63,880 bases of DNA from an uncultured Pelagibacteraceae bacterium. GTDB taxonomy: Bacteria > Pseudomonadota > Alphaproteobacteria > Pelagibacterales > Pelagibacteraceae. The notes beneath the pieces were generated by a model. That model was not told where the DNA came from. It worked only from the letters and a program-made list of their open reading frames with translations, and made no database searches. The position numbers were made by a program, and so were the translations under genes. The stretch spans positions 84,383 through 148,262 of the forward strand of contig CACJQI010000003.1 in the NCBI GenBank assembly GCA_902595535.1, written 5' to 3'. This document shows positions 12,072 through 22,825 of the stretch, in pieces (the stretch's first letter is position 1; the number at the start of each line of letters is the position of its first letter).

Positions 12072-14981
12072 TTATTCAAATACCTTATCAATTATTTCTT
12101 GTTGTTGAGAATTATGCCTCTTTGCATATCCAGTCGCTGGAGTTGCATCAGGGCTTCTTCCTATATAAGAAATTTCGTTATTTTTAGCCTTAATAGTGTC
12201 TAATGTCCATTGGATATAATCCCTTACTGAGAACCATGCACCCATATTTTTAGGCTCTTCTTGGCACCAAAAAAATTTAGCATTTTCTGCGTATGGTTTT
12301 AACTCTTTAACAAGTGTTTTTGCAGGAAATGGATAAAGTTGCTCTATTCTAAACAAAATTACATCATCTTTTTTTAATTTTTCTCTAGCTTCTAATAAAT
12401 CAAAATAAACTTTTCCTGAACATAAAATTACTTTTTTGATTTCAGAACTTTCTTTTAATTTTATAAAACCTTGAGTTTGTGGATCTATTGCATGGTCCCA
12501 AAGTATTCTGTGAAAAGTATTTGATTTGCTTAAGTCTTCTAAATTTGAAACACAATATTTGTTTCTAAGTAAAGATTTTGGAGTCATCATAATTAAAGGT
12601 TTTCTAAAATCTCTATGCATTTGTCTTCTAAGAGCATGAAAGTAATTTGCGGGAGTTGTGCAATTCATCACTTGCATATTATCGTTTGAGCACAATTGTA
12701 AAAATCTCTCTAGTCGAGCTGATGAATGCTCTGGTCCTTGACCTTCATATCCATGTGGCAATAACATTACTAATCCAGAAGCTCTTCTCCATTTTCTTTC
12801 TCCTGAGGCAATAAATTGATCTATGACAACCTGAGCACCATTTGCAAAATCTCCAAACTGTGCTTCCCATAAAGTAAGTGTGTTAGGCTCAACTAAACTA
12901 TAACCATACTCAAACCCTAGAACAGCCAATTCAGATAAAAAGCTATCTACAACTTCAAATTGTTTTTGATTATTAGAAATATTATTTAAAGGGACATATC
13001 GAGTGTTATCCTTTTGATTTCTTAAAACTGAATGTCTTTGACTGAAAGTTCCTCTACCAGAATCTTGTCCAACTAATCTTACTGGATAGCCTTCTTCTAA
13101 TAGAGATCCAAACGCTAAAGCTTCAGCTGTTGACCAATCAATATTAGATCCACTTTTAACAGCTTCTTTTCTATTATTTAATATTTTAACTATAGTCTTG
13201 TGTAAATTTAATTCATCAGAAGATGTATTTATTTTTTCTGAAATCTCTAATAGCTTTTTGGTATCCGCACCTGTTACACCTCTTTTATCTTTCCCTTTTT
13301 CTGGTTTATAAGCTGACCAAGTGCCTTCAAACCATGCAATTTTTGGTTTGTAATCTTTTGCATTTTTAAACTGATCATCAAGTAAGTTTTTAAAAATCTT
13401 AATAGAATTTTCTAAGCTTTCATTTGAAATGACCTTTTCATCTACAAGTTTTTTTCCATAAACTTTTGTTGTTGAAGGATGTGATCTAATTTTTTCATAC
13501 ATCAAAGGTTGAGTAAAAGATGGTTCGTCCCCTTCGTTATGACCAAACCTTCTATAACAAATTAGATCCACTACTACATCTCTATTGAATTTTAATCTAA
13601 ACTCTGTTGCTATTCTAGCCGCATAAACAACTGCTTCTGGATCGTCACCATTTGCATGAATTATTGGAGCATCAACCATCTTTGCTATGTCAGAGGGATA
13701 TGGAGAAGATCTAGCAAACCTCGGGCTAGTTGTAAATCCTATCTGATTATTAACTATTATGTGAACTGTACCACCAGTATTATGTCCAGGTAGTCCAGAC
13801 ATTGCAAAACATTCAGCCACAACACCTTGACCAGCAAACGCTGCATCACCGTGAATTAAAATTGGTATTACCTTGTTTCTCTCTTTATCTTTATGGAAAT
13901 ATTGTTTTGCTCTAGTTTGACCAAGCACAACAGGATTAACTGCTTCTAAATGTGATGGGTTGTCAGTTAAACTTACATGAACTGAATTTCCATCAAACTC
14001 TCTATTAGACGAAGCACCTAAATGATACTTAACGTCTCCCGCCCCCTCGTCTGAAGAAGTTCCAAACTCACCAGCAAACTCATTAAATATTCTTTTATAA
14101 GACTTCTGCAATACGTTAGCTAAAACATTTAATCTTCCTCGGTGAGACATACCAATCTTAACTTCTTTAACTTGAGACTGACCGCTAATTTTTATTATTT
14201 GTTCTAAAGCAGGTATTAGACTTTCTCCTCCATCCAATCCAAACCTTTTAGTTCCAACATATTTTGTATGAAGAAATTTTTCAAAACCTTCTGCTTGAAT
14301 TAATTTATTTAAAATAGCTTCTTTACCATTTTTAGTAAAATTTAAATTATCATCTGATTTTTCAATTCTATCTCTAAACCATTTTCTCTCTGTTGGATTA
14401 GAAATATGCATATATTCATAACCAACTGGTCCACAATAAGTTTTTTTTAAAAAGGCTAATAATTCTTTAATGTTTGAGTTTTGTCTATTAGTTACTCCGC
14501 CTAAATAAATATTTTTTTGATAATCTTTTTTTTTAAAACCAAAAGACTCTGGATGAAGCTCATCTAAATAGTCTGATTTCATCAATTCAAGTGGATCTAG
14601 TTTAGCTATAAGATGTCCACGTTGTCTGTATGATCTGATCATTGAAACTGCTTTAATGGAGTCTTCATTAGATTTTGAAGAACTTGAACTTATGCCATTA
14701 TTATTTGCAGCAATACCATCAGAATTTTGTTCTTCTTGGTCAATTTTTTTTTGAAGTTCATCAATATCTACTGTATTTTTTTTGGGGCCCCATGAAGGAC
14801 CATTAATTTCTTTTGCAATAATATTTAATTCATCTCCAATACCTTCAAAATAATCTTTCCAACTATCTGGTAAATCAGCCTCCTTGTTTACAAACTTAAG
14901 ATACATTCGCTCAATAAATGCACTATTAGATTTGTTTAAAAATGAAGTTTTTTCGTATTCAAGGTTTTTTGATGCTGACAT
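12072..14981 (-). CDS. sucA: 2-oxoglutarate dehydrogenase E1 component
   Basis: E1 decarboxylates 2-oxoglutarate with thiamine diphosphate and passes the succinyl group to E2. At 969 residues it has the usual length. Recognisable parts are the N-terminal segment (AFIERMYLKFVNKEADLPDSW, key part YLKFVNKE), RSYRQRGHLIAKLDPL, GMSHRGRLNVLANVL, the ThDP site (HGDAAFAGQGVVAE and the VVNNQIGFTT-like IIVNNQIGFTT), and the pyrimidine-binding domain with GQDSGRGTFSQRH and LLPHGYEGQGPEHSS. Transcribed just before sucB and 35 bases after sucD, it is the first gene of the complex in this TCA cluster. Confidence 0.97.
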   Translation of the reverse strand: MSASKNLEYEKTSFLNKSNSAFIERMYLKFVNKEADLPDSWKDYFEGIGDELNIIAKEINGPSWGPKKNTVDIDELQKKIDQEEQNSDGIAANNNGISSSSSKSNEDSIKAVSMIRSYRQRGHLIAKLDPLELMKSDYLDELHPESFGFKKKDYQKNIYLGGVTNRQNSNIKELLAFLKKTYCGPVGYEYMHISNPTERKWFRDRIEKSDDNLNFTKNGKEAILNKLIQAEGFEKFLHTKYVGTKRFGLDGGESLIPALEQIIKISGQSQVKEVKIGMSHRGRLNVLANVLQKSYKRIFNEFAGEFGTSSDEGAGDVKYHLGASSNREFDGNSVHVSLTDNPSHLEAVNPVVLGQTRAKQYFHKDKERNKVIPILIHGDAAFAGQGVVAECFAMSGLPGHNTGGTVHIIVNNQIGFTTSPRFARSSPYPSDIAKMVDAPIIHANGDDPEAVVYAARIATEFRLKFNRDVVVDLICYRRFGHNEGDEPSFTQPLMYEKIRSHPSTTKVYGKKLVDEKVISNESLENSIKIFKNLLDDQFKNAKDYKPKIAWFEGTWSAYKPEKGKDKRGVTGADTKKLLEISEKINTSSDELNLHKTIVKILNNRKEAVKSGSNIDWSTAEALAFGSLLEEGYPVRLVGQDSGRGTFSQRHSVLRNQKDNTRYVPLNNISNNQKQFEVVDSFLSELAVLGFEYGYSLVEPNTLTLWEAQFGDFANGAQVVIDQFIASGERKWRRASGLVMLLPHGYEGQGPEHSSARLERFLQLCSNDNMQVMNCTTPANYFHALRRQMHRDFRKPLIMMTPKSLLRNKYCVSNLEDLSKSNTFHRILWDHAIDPQTQGFIKLKESSEIKKVILCSGKVYFDLLEAREKLKKDDVILFRIEQLYPFPAKTLVKELKPYAENAKFFWCQEEPKNMGAWFSVRDYIQWTLDTIKAKNNEISYIGRSPDATPATGYAKRHNSQQQEIIDKVFE

Positions 14982-15016
14982 CTATTTATTTAATATAGTC
15001 CCCCTAATATTATTTT

Positions 15017-15892
15017 TCAATTTGACAATTTATTAAATAAAGTTTTTCCAATTATTGAAGGCGATTTTGCAACAGTTATGCCAGATTCCTCCATTTTTTT
15101 AATCTTGTCTTCAGCACCACCCTTTCCTCCTGAAATAATAGCTCCTGCATGACCCATTCTACGTCCAGGAGGGGCAGTAATTCCAGCAATAAACCCAACT
15201 ATTGGTTTTTTGATTTTATGATTTTTTACAAATTCTGAAGCTTCTTCTTCTGCAGTGCCACCAATTTCTCCTATCATTAAAATAGATTTGGTCTCTTCAT
15301 CGTTTAAAAATAAATCTAAGCAATCAATAAAATTTGTTCCATTAATTGGGTCACCCCCAATACCAATGCAAGTTGATTGTCCTAAGCCATTCTCAGTTGT
15401 TTGCGCTACCGCCTCGTAAGTAAGAGTTCCTGATCTTGATACAATTCCAACCGATCCTCTTTTATGAATATTTCCTGGCATAATTCCAATTTTACATTCA
15501 TCTGGTGTAATTATTCCTGGGCAATTTGGTCCAATCAATCTACTTTTAGAACTATTTAATTTTTGTCTTACTTTAAGCATATCCTGAACTGGGATACCTT
15601 CAGTAATACAAACAATTAATTCTATTGATGCATCAATCGCTTCTATAATTGCAGCTGCAGCAAATTTAGCAGGCACATAAATCATTGATGCATCTGCACC
15701 AACACTATCTTTTGCTTCGATAACGCTATTAAAAACAGGTCTATCTAAGTGTTTTTGACCACCTTTTTTTGGAGTTACACCACCAACTAAATTAGTTCCA
15801 TATTTAATTGCTTGTTCAGAGTGAAAGGTGCCATGTGCACCTGTAAAGCCTTGACAGATTACTTTTGTGTTCTTGTTTACTAAAACAGACAT
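15017..15892 (-). CDS. sucD: Succinyl-CoA synthetase alpha subunit
   Basis: Converts succinyl-CoA to succinate with substrate-level nucleoside triphosphate formation. The CoA-binding Rossmann segment starts with [13 protein letters not shown] and the phosphorylated histidine is His248 in [21 protein letters not shown] is the family signature. The 291 residues are full length. It begins one base after sucC, and sucA follows after 35 bases, so the succinyl-CoA producing and consuming enzymes are encoded side by side. Confidence 0.97.
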   Translation of the reverse strand: MSVLVNKNTKVICQGFTGAHGTFHSEQAIKYGTNLVGGVTPKKGGQKHLDRPVFNSVIEAKDSVGADASMIYVPAKFAAAAIIEAIDASIELIVCITEGIPVQDMLKVRQKLNSSKSRLIGPNCPGIITPDECKIGIMPGNIHKRGSVGIVSRSGTLTYEAVAQTTENGLGQSTCIGIGGDPINGTNFIDCLDLFLNDEETKSILMIGEIGGTAEEEASEFVKNHKIKKPIVGFIAGITAPPGRRMGHAGAIISGGKGGAEDKIKKMEESGITVAKSPSIIGKTLFNKLSN

Positions 15893-15893
15893 T

Positions 15894-17054
15894 TTATTTA
15901 ATTGCCTCTACAATTTTTTTCGCTGCATCATCTAAGTTTTCAGCTGAAATTAACTTTAATCCTGAGTTATCTAATATTTCTTTTCCTTCTTTGAAATTTG
16001 TCCCAGCAAGTCTAACAACTAATGGAACACTAATATTTATTTCTTTAGCAGCATCTACCACTCCTTGAGCAAGAACGTCACATCTCATTATCCCTCCAAA
16101 AATATTAATTAAAATTCCTTTAACATTTTTATCTGATAGAATTATCTTCAAGGCTGCTGAAACTTTTTCTTTTGAAGCACCACCACCAACATCTAAGAAA
16201 TTAGCTGGCTCTTTTCCATATAGTTTTATTATGTCCATAGTTGCCATAGCTAAACCTGCTCCATTAACCATACAACCAATACTTCCATCTAATTTTATAT
16301 AAGCTAGATCGTGTTTGCTGGCTTCTATTTCTGTTGGATCTTCTTCATTTAAATCTCTTAACTCAACAATCTCAGGATGTCTAAATAAAGCATTTGAGTC
16401 AAAGTTTACTTTTGCATCTAAACAAATTACTTTTTCTTCCTTAGTTAAGATTAATGGATTAACCTCAACCATATTTGCATCTGTGCTTATAAACATTTGA
16501 TAAATTGATTTTATTAGCGAAATTGCTTGTTTTTTTGCACTATCATTTAAGTTAAAAATATTAGTTATCTTCTCACAATCTTTGTCTGAAATTTCATTAC
16601 CAATATCAACTTTAGTTGTTATGATTTTCTCAGGCAAGTTACTTGCTACTTCTTCAATATCCATTCCACCCTGGTCACTAGATATGAAAGCTATTTTAGA
16701 ACTAGCTCTATCAACTAAACAAGACAAATAAAACTCTTTATCAATATTTGATGATTCTTCGACATATAGTCTTTTTACTTCTCTTCCTTCAGGACCTGTT
16801 TGATGAGTAACTAAGATTTTTCCCATCATCTCTTTTGCTGCATCACTTAAATCTTCAATAGTATCTAATATTTTTACTCCCCCTGCTTTTCCTCTTCCTC
16901 CTGCATGGATTTGAGCTTTTAAAACATATTTTTTTGTATTTAATGATTTTGCTTTTTCAACAAGATCTTCAACTGTAAGACCAAATACTCCTTCTGGTAC
17001 AACTGCCCCATATTTTTTTAAGATTTGTTTTGCTTGATGTTCGTGAATATTCAT
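15894..17054 (-). CDS. sucC: Succinyl-CoA synthetase beta subunit (ADP-forming type)
   Basis: The beta subunit binds nucleotide and succinate. The ATP-grasp N-terminal domain begins [16 protein letters not shown] and includes [16 protein letters not shown]; the C-terminal ligase domain carries [13 protein letters not shown] and the signature around [10 protein letters not shown]. Its 386 residues are normal. The start overlaps the mdh stop by one base and sucD follows after one base, so mdh-sucC-sucD is tightly coupled. Confidence 0.97.
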   Translation of the reverse strand: MNIHEHQAKQILKKYGAVVPEGVFGLTVEDLVEKAKSLNTKKYVLKAQIHAGGRGKAGGVKILDTIEDLSDAAKEMMGKILVTHQTGPEGREVKRLYVEESSNIDKEFYLSCLVDRASSKIAFISSDQGGMDIEEVASNLPEKIITTKVDIGNEISDKDCEKITNIFNLNDSAKKQAISLIKSIYQMFISTDANMVEVNPLILTKEEKVICLDAKVNFDSNALFRHPEIVELRDLNEEDPTEIEASKHDLAYIKLDGSIGCMVNGAGLAMATMDIIKLYGKEPANFLDVGGGASKEKVSAALKIILSDKNVKGILINIFGGIMRCDVLAQGVVDAAKEINISVPLVVRLAGTNFKEGKEILDNSGLKLISAENLDDAAKKIVEAIK

Positions 17055-18019
17055 TATTTCTTAGAAAGATCAGGATCAATTTTAGATGCTGCTTCCCAAA
17101 GAGCTTTAACTGCATCGATAGAATGCATAAATTCTTTTTTTTCTTTTTCGTCTAAGTCAATTTCTTCTATCTTTTCTACACCATCTTTTCCAATTATGAC
17201 TGGAACACCCGCATAGACATTGTTTACACCATATTCTCCATTTAATTGAATAGCGCATGGTAGTAATTTTTTTTCATCTTTTAAGTATGCTTCTGCCATC
17301 TGAACCCCAGATGCTGCTGGTGCATAAAATGCAGACCCTTTTTCAAGATATTTAACTATTTCAGCTCCGCCATCTCTAGTTCTCTGATTTATTTCTTCCA
17401 ATCTCTCTTGAGAAATTTTTCCCTCTTTTACTAAATCAAGCAAAGGTTTTCCCGAAACTTTCGTAAATCTGGGCATTGGTACCATTGTATCTCCGTGTCC
17501 ACCCATCACCATTGCGTCTATTTCTTTTACTGGAACATTTAATTCTAAAGATAGAAATAATTTAAATCTTGAACTGTCTAAAATTCCAGCCATTCCAACA
17601 ACTTTATTAGCTGGTAAACCTGAAAATTTTTGAAATGCCATTACCATTACATCTAATGGATTGGTAATACATATAACAAAAGCATTAGGGGCATTTTGCT
17701 TAATTCCTTCTGCTACCTGTTTTATTATTTTTAAATTTATACCTAATAAATCATCTCTGCTCATACCTGGTTTTCTAGGAACACCAGCGGTTATAATGAT
17801 CACATCAGAATCTTTGATATCTTTATAGTCATCAGTGCCTAAAAATTTTACGTTAAAACCATCAACAGAGGAAGATTGGGCTATATCAAGCCCTTTTCCT
17901 TTTGCAATTCCGCTTGCTACATCAAACAAAACTACTTCATTTACCAGTTCTTTTGTTCCAATTAAATGTGCTAAAGTTCCACCTATTTGGCCCGCACCAA
18001 TTAAAGATATTTTGCTCAT
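17054..18019 (-). CDS. mdh: Malate dehydrogenase (LDH-like type)
   Basis: Oxidises malate to oxaloacetate with NAD. The Rossmann motif [11 protein letters not shown] is at the N-terminus, [11 protein letters not shown] and the catalytic His in [10 protein letters not shown] follow. I place the start at the ATG at 18019 (321 residues, [10 protein letters not shown]), because an AAGGA ribosome-binding site lies about 7 bases upstream and the protein then begins at the family's usual point; a 21-residue upstream extension would run over the mmsA stop codon and has no homologous counterpart. This is the LDH-like MDH found throughout alphaproteobacteria. It overlaps sucC by one base. Confidence 0.96.
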   Translation of the reverse strand: MSKISLIGAGQIGGTLAHLIGTKELVNEVVLFDVASGIAKGKGLDIAQSSSVDGFNVKFLGTDDYKDIKDSDVIIITAGVPRKPGMSRDDLLGINLKIIKQVAEGIKQNAPNAFVICITNPLDVMVMAFQKFSGLPANKVVGMAGILDSSRFKLFLSLELNVPVKEIDAMVMGGHGDTMVPMPRFTKVSGKPLLDLVKEGKISQERLEEINQRTRDGGAEIVKYLEKGSAFYAPAASGVQMAEAYLKDEKKLLPCAIQLNGEYGVNNVYAGVPVIIGKDGVEKIEEIDLDEKEKKEFMHSIDAVKALWEAASKIDPDLSKK

Positions 18020-18027
18020 TTTTTTCC

Positions 18028-19521
18028 TTATTTCATTGTTGGCATTACAAATTCCGCATTTGAACGGATACCTGATGGCCATCTTGAGGTTACTGTTTTT
18101 AATTTTGTATAAAATTTAATTCCTTCCATACCATGCATTGCACTATCTCCAAATAAAGACCTTTTCCATCCTCCAAAACTATGAAACGCCATTGGAACCG
18201 GGATTGGAACATTAATACCAACCATACCTACTTGAATCTTGCTTGCAAAAGTTCTGCCTGCATCTCCATCTCTAGTATAAATACTTACACCATTTCCATA
18301 CTCATGATCATTAATCAATTTAGCTGCTTCCTCAAAAGTTTTTACTCTAACTACTGATAAAACAGGACCAAATATTTCTTCTTTGTAAACTCTCATATCT
18401 TTTGAAACATGATCAAATAAACATCCACCGATATAGAATCCATTTTCATAACCTTGAAGTTTTAAATTTCTTCCATCTACAACTAGTTTTGCTCCTTCTT
18501 CAACACCAAGGTCCACATAACTTTTCACTTTTTCTAAATGTTCTTTAGTTATCAAAGGTCCCATTTCAGATGTTTTGTCCATTCCTGGGCCAACTTTTAA
18601 AGCTTCAGCTTTTTTTGATAGTCTTGATACTAATTCATCACCTATATCTCCAACCGCGACAGCAACTGATTGAGCCATACATCTTTCACCAGCAGAACCA
18701 TATGCTGCACCCATCAAACCATTTACAGCACCATCTAAATCGCAGTCAGGCATAACTACTAAATGATTTTTAGCTCCACCTAATGCTTGGACTCTTTTTT
18801 CATTTTTAGCTGAATTTTCGTAAATATATTTAGCAATAGGTGTTGATCCCACAAAACTTACTGCTTTTATATCTTTGTTTTCTAAAATCGCATCAACAGA
18901 CTCTTTGTCGCCATTAACAACATTAAACACACCATCTGGAAGTCCTGCTTCTTTTAAGAGTTCTGCTAACATAATAGCACACGAAGGATCTTTTTCTGAT
19001 GGTTTAAGTATGAATGTATTTCCGCATGCTATAGCAAGTGGGAACATCCACATTGGAACCATTGCCGGAAAATTAAAAGGCGTTATCCCAGCCACAACAC
19101 CTAATGGTTGTCTCATGGACCAGCTATCCACATTTGTTCCTACATTCTCCGAAAATTCGCCTTTTAGTAAATGAGGAATTCCACACGCAAATTCAACTAC
19201 TTCTAGTCCTCTTGTTAATGAACCTTGCGCGTCTTCATAAACTTTGCCATGTTCAGAAACAATTAATCTTGTAAGCTCATCAGAATTTTTTTCAATCAAC
19301 TCTTTAAATTTAAACATTACTCTTGCTCTTTGAAGAGATGGTTTTAATGACCAAGTTTCAAAAGCTTTTTTTGCAACTTCAACTGCTTGATCTAGATCAG
19401 ATTTTGAAGCAAGTCTTACTTCCGACTCTTGTTCTCCAGTTGCTGGGTTATAGACTTTACCTTTTTTATCTGATGAACCAGGAATAATTTTTCCACCTAC
19501 AAAGTGTTCTATTAATCTCAT
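18028..19521 (-). CDS. mmsA: CoA-acylating methylmalonate-semialdehyde dehydrogenase
   Basis: Oxidises methylmalonate semialdehyde or malonate semialdehyde to propionyl-CoA or acetyl-CoA with NAD and CoA. It belongs to the aldehyde dehydrogenase superfamily and has the MmsA-type N-terminus ([14 protein letters not shown]), [21 protein letters not shown], and the catalytic Cys281 in GERCMAQS. The Cys is followed by MAQS, characteristic of the CoA-dependent MmsA subgroup. It lies between sdhB and mdh; malonate semialdehyde is a product of acrylate or 3-hydroxypropionate breakdown, so placing it near DMSP genes could be meaningful, but that is inference. At 497 residues it is full length. Confidence 0.93.
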   Translation of the reverse strand: MRLIEHFVGGKIIPGSSDKKGKVYNPATGEQESEVRLASKSDLDQAVEVAKKAFETWSLKPSLQRARVMFKFKELIEKNSDELTRLIVSEHGKVYEDAQGSLTRGLEVVEFACGIPHLLKGEFSENVGTNVDSWSMRQPLGVVAGITPFNFPAMVPMWMFPLAIACGNTFILKPSEKDPSCAIMLAELLKEAGLPDGVFNVVNGDKESVDAILENKDIKAVSFVGSTPIAKYIYENSAKNEKRVQALGGAKNHLVVMPDCDLDGAVNGLMGAAYGSAGERCMAQSVAVAVGDIGDELVSRLSKKAEALKVGPGMDKTSEMGPLITKEHLEKVKSYVDLGVEEGAKLVVDGRNLKLQGYENGFYIGGCLFDHVSKDMRVYKEEIFGPVLSVVRVKTFEEAAKLINDHEYGNGVSIYTRDGDAGRTFASKIQVGMVGINVPIPVPMAFHSFGGWKRSLFGDSAMHGMEGIKFYTKLKTVTSRWPSGIRSNAEFVMPTMK

Positions 19522-19560
19522 GAATACGGTCTTTTAAATCAAAAATTCTTGTTAGTCTAT

Positions 19561-20340
19561 TTAAACATTGGCTACAGCAATCATTTTTTTAATTTCTGCA
19601 ATTGCTTTTGCTGGATTCAAGCCTTTTGGACAAGCACTTGTGCAGTTGAGAATAGTATGACATCTATAAAGTTTTAATTCATCAGCAACCTTCTTTAATC
19701 TTGCTTTTCTTTCCTCATCTCTACTATCAATAATCCACCTATAAGCTTGAAGCAAAACTGCGGGACCTAAATATTTATCTCCATTCCACCAATAACTTGG
19801 ACAAGATGTTGAACAGCATGCACACATTATACATTCATATGCACCATCAAGTTTTGCTCTTTCTTCCTTTGATTGGAAAATTTCATTTGTATCTTTTGTT
19901 GAATTATTTTTTAACCAAGGTTCGATTGACTGATATTGTTTATAAAGACCATCAAGATCCCCAATTAAATCTCTTTTAACCTTTAAGTGTGGTAATGGAT
20001 AAATATCTATATCACCATCTATTTCAGCATGTGGTGTTGTGCAAGCAAGACCATTTTTGCCACCCATATTCATCGCACAAGATCCACAAACTCCATGTGC
20101 ACAAGATCTTCTATAAGCTAATGTTGGATCAATTTCATTTTTAATTTTATTTAAAATATCTAAAACTTTTGAAGGACAATTATCCATATCAACTTCATAT
20201 GTATCAATTCTAGGATTTTCTTCTGTAGAAGGATCCCATCTATAAACATTTACTTTTCTTATGTTTTTTGATCCAGTTTTATCTTGATAATATTTACCTT
20301 TAATTACTTCAGAATTTTTAGGTAAATTTATTTGAACCAT
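19561..20340 (-). CDS. sdhB: Succinate dehydrogenase iron-sulfur subunit
   Basis: Carries electrons from the SdhA flavin to ubiquinone through three clusters. Ligands are visible: [2Fe-2S] cysteines in [12 protein letters not shown] and the following LACTT, [4Fe-4S] cysteines in [12 protein letters not shown], and [3Fe-4S] cysteines in [12 protein letters not shown]. Trp in SYWW (ubiquinone-site region) is present. All ligands expected for a bacterial/mitochondrial SdhB are retained at 259 residues, in contrast to the membrane anchor, where the heme histidines appear to be missing. The start overlaps the sdhA stop by one base. Confidence 0.97.
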   Translation of the reverse strand: MVQINLPKNSEVIKGKYYQDKTGSKNIRKVNVYRWDPSTEENPRIDTYEVDMDNCPSKVLDILNKIKNEIDPTLAYRRSCAHGVCGSCAMNMGGKNGLACTTPHAEIDGDIDIYPLPHLKVKRDLIGDLDGLYKQYQSIEPWLKNNSTKDTNEIFQSKEERAKLDGAYECIMCACCSTSCPSYWWNGDKYLGPAVLLQAYRWIIDSRDEERKARLKKVADELKLYRCHTILNCTSACPKGLNPAKAIAEIKKMIAVANV

Positions 20341-22115
20341 TAATACACTCTTTCTTGTGGTGGAAAATATTGTACCTCATTAGTTAAAGTAGATTTGTGC
20401 ACTTCTCTATAACTTATTTTTGTATTCTTACCATCACACCAAGCTAGTGTATGTTGCATAAATTTTTCATCATCTCTTTTTGGATAATCATCTCTTGCAT
20501 GGGCTCCTCTACTTTCTTTTCTGTGGTAGGCAGAATCAACTGTAGCTACAGCTTGTCTAATCAAATTATCAAACTCTAAAGTTTCTACTAAATCTGTATT
20601 AAATACTAACGATCTATCTTTGACTGAAATAGAGTCCATTTCATCATAAGTTTTTCTGATTTCATCAACACCTTCTTTAAGATTTTTTTCAGTTCTAAAA
20701 ACTGCACATTTTGATTGCATTGTTTTTTGCATAGCAAGTCTTAGATCTGCAGTACTATTTTCACCTTTTGCATTTCTAAGTTTATCAAACCTATCCAAAC
20801 ATTTTTGAGTTTCAGATCCTCCAATTTCTTCATGGGGAGTTCCTGGTTTAATTAATTCTGCGGCCCTTTTAGCTGCCGCTCTTCCAAATACAACTAAGTC
20901 AATTAAAGAATTAGATCCTAATCTATTGGCTCCGTGAACGGAAACACACGCAGCTTCTCCAATTGCCATCAATCCAGGAACAGTTCTTTCAGAACCATTC
21001 ACTGTCATTACTTCTCCTTTATAATTTGTTGGAATACCACCCATATTGTAGTGAACAGTAGGTACTACTGGAATTGGCTCTTTAGTGACATCTACATTTG
21101 CAAATAATCTTGCAGCATCAGTAATTCCTGGCAATCTACTTTCAATAATTTCTTTATCTAAATGACTTAAGTTCAAATGAACATGATCTTGATCTTTACC
21201 AACTCCTCTTCCTTCATTGATTTCAATTGACATTGATCTGCTTACTACATCTCTTGATGCTAGATCTTTTGCACTTGGGGCATACCTTTCCATAAACCTC
21301 TCACCTTTTGAATTTGTAAGGTAACCTCCTTCACCTCTAGCCCCTTCAGTAATTAAAGTACCGTGACCATATATTCCTGTTGGATGAAATTGTACAAACT
21401 CCATATCTTGTAATGGAAGTCCAGCTCTTAAAACCATAGCATTACCATCGCCAGTACACGTATGTGCAGAAGTTGCTGAGTAATAAACTTTTCCATACCC
21501 ACCAGTAGCAATAATTACTGTATGCGCCCTAAATCTATGAATTGTTCCATCATTTAAATTCCAGGCAATTAATCCTTTGCACTCACCATCTTTCATTAAT
21601 AAATCCAATGCAAAATATTCAATAAAAAATTCTGTATTATGTTTTAAAGCTTGTCCATAAAGAGTATGTAGAATTGCATGACCTGTTCTATCAGCTGCGG
21701 CACAAGTTCTTTGAACTATCCCATTGCCATAATTTTTTGTCATTCCTCCAAATGGTCTTTGATAAATCTTTCCTTCTTCTGTTCGACTAAAAGGCACACC
21801 ATATTTTTCTAACTCAATTACTGCTTTGGGTGCTTCTTTACATAAGTACTCAATGCTATCTTGATCACCTAACCAATCTGCACCTTTGACAGTATCATAC
21901 ATATGCCATCGCCAATCATCTTCTCCCATGTTTCCAAGGGCAGCTGAAATACCTCCTTGAGCTGCAGATGTATGGCTTCTTGTTGGAAAAACTTTTGAGA
22001 TACATGCAGTTTTTAAACCAGCCTCACTCAAGCCAACAGCAGCCCTTAAGCCTGATCCTCCAGCACCTAATACTACAACGTCATATTCATGATCTATAAT
22101 TTTATAAGCACTCAT
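20340..22115 (-). CDS. sdhA: Succinate dehydrogenase flavoprotein subunit
   Basis: Oxidises succinate to fumarate on covalently bound FAD. The FAD motif [10 protein letters not shown] begins at residue 17 and the FAD-linked histidine is His48 in [12 protein letters not shown]. Active-site parts [19 protein letters not shown] and [11 protein letters not shown] are present; the C-terminal helical domain ends with the usual DYPKRDD and REV segment. The length is 591 residues. It overlaps sdhD and sdhB by one base each, in the canonical order sdhC-D-A-B. Confidence 0.98.
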   Translation of the reverse strand: MSAYKIIDHEYDVVVLGAGGSGLRAAVGLSEAGLKTACISKVFPTRSHTSAAQGGISAALGNMGEDDWRWHMYDTVKGADWLGDQDSIEYLCKEAPKAVIELEKYGVPFSRTEEGKIYQRPFGGMTKNYGNGIVQRTCAAADRTGHAILHTLYGQALKHNTEFFIEYFALDLLMKDGECKGLIAWNLNDGTIHRFRAHTVIIATGGYGKVYYSATSAHTCTGDGNAMVLRAGLPLQDMEFVQFHPTGIYGHGTLITEGARGEGGYLTNSKGERFMERYAPSAKDLASRDVVSRSMSIEINEGRGVGKDQDHVHLNLSHLDKEIIESRLPGITDAARLFANVDVTKEPIPVVPTVHYNMGGIPTNYKGEVMTVNGSERTVPGLMAIGEAACVSVHGANRLGSNSLIDLVVFGRAAAKRAAELIKPGTPHEEIGGSETQKCLDRFDKLRNAKGENSTADLRLAMQKTMQSKCAVFRTEKNLKEGVDEIRKTYDEMDSISVKDRSLVFNTDLVETLEFDNLIRQAVATVDSAYHRKESRGAHARDDYPKRDDEKFMQHTLAWCDGKNTKISYREVHKSTLTNEVQYFPPQERVY

Positions 22116-22441
22116 TAATTTAGATTAAATAAAAATATAATTGTTAATAATGGGATAACTATAGCAGATAAAAATAATAGTCTGTTTGCGACATTTTTGA
22201 TTTTATGATCACTAATATAGTCTTCAAATACCTCACTTATACTAAGTGCTGAAAAAAAATAAGCAAAAATTATAAATAAGCTAAATAAAAATTTACTAGT
22301 TGAATTTGTAAAAAATTTTAAAACTTCTAAATAATTTTGATTATAAATTGCAATAAAATTTAAAATAAACCAAATCATTAAAGGTAACAAAATGATTGAT
22401 GAGATTTTTAAGAAAATCCATTTTTTAGTAGCTAAATTCAT
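22115..22441 (-). CDS. sdhD: Succinate dehydrogenase membrane anchor SdhD (heme-ligand His absent)
   Basis: A 108-residue three-helix membrane protein in the SdhD position between sdhC and sdhA. Helices lie at about 12-32, 48-68 and 87-106. The ubiquinone-site pair Asp74-Tyr75 (EDY) is conserved. In related proteins the axial heme b histidine sits 12 residues before this Tyr; here that position is Phe63, and the only histidine in the protein is His79, outside the membrane helices. The assignment rests on operon position, topology and EDY, since this subunit is poorly conserved. See the findings on a possible heme-free complex II. Confidence 0.85.
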   Translation of the reverse strand: MNLATKKWIFLKISSIILLPLMIWFILNFIAIYNQNYLEVLKFFTNSTSKFLFSLFIIFAYFFSALSISEVFEDYISDHKIKNVANRLLFLSAIVIPLLTIIFLFNLN

Positions 22442-22825
22442 TTAAATAAAATTTTTCCCTATTAAATAAATTAAAATAGTCAAGGCAACAGAGCCAAAAA
22501 TAACAGCTATTCCTGTTATTCGAGTTGTTTTTAATTCAAATCCATAACCCATATCCATTATCAAATGTCTAATTTCACTAAGAATTTGAAAACTAAATGA
22601 CCAAGCTAAACCAATAGCAAAAAACTTTCCTACTAAAGAATTAAAAAATAAATTTATAATACTATAGCTTGAGTCCCCTAAAATTAACATTGATACCCAA
22701 ATACAAATTAATGTTATTACTATAATATTAATTATGCCAGTTATTCTGTGAGAGATAGAAACTAAAGATGAAATATGCCATCTATAGATTTGTATATGTG
22801 GAGATAATGGGCTTTTATTTTCCAT
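22442..22825 (-). CDS. sdhC: Succinate dehydrogenase cytochrome b subunit SdhC (heme-ligand His replaced)
   Basis: A 127-residue membrane anchor with the SdhC signature at the N-terminus (SPHIQIYRW, then SISHRITG with the quinone-site Ser/Arg) and EIRHLIMDMGYGFE in the second helix region. In E. coli and alphaproteobacterial SdhC the heme ligand is the His seven residues before the His of the IRH motif (YHxxxGIRH); here that residue is Gln80 (FQILSEIRH), with IRH at His87. Three helices are predicted at about 28-50, 64-82 and 104-125. The start overlaps the asd stop by 11 bases, and sdhD abuts its end. Confidence 0.92.
   Translation of the reverse strand: MENKSPLSPHIQIYRWHISSLVSISHRITGIINIIVITLICIWVSMLILGDSSYSIINLFFNSLVGKFFAIGLAWSFSFQILSEIRHLIMDMGYGFELKTTRITGIAVIFGSVALTILIYLIGKNFI

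Noticed and set aside
17054..18082. Longer malate dehydrogenase starting at 18082
   Set aside because: The extra 21 residues overlap the mmsA end and lack homology, while a good ribosome-binding site precedes the ATG at 18019.
18570..18755. Open frames on the strand opposite mmsA and many other genes
   Set aside because: These run antisense to conserved coding sequence, show low-complexity composition and no family motifs, so they are shadows of the real genes.
19522..19560. SAM-V or other riboswitch upstream of mmsA or the dmd genes
   Set aside because: The spacers are too short (39 and 26 bases) and contain no recognisable aptamer core.
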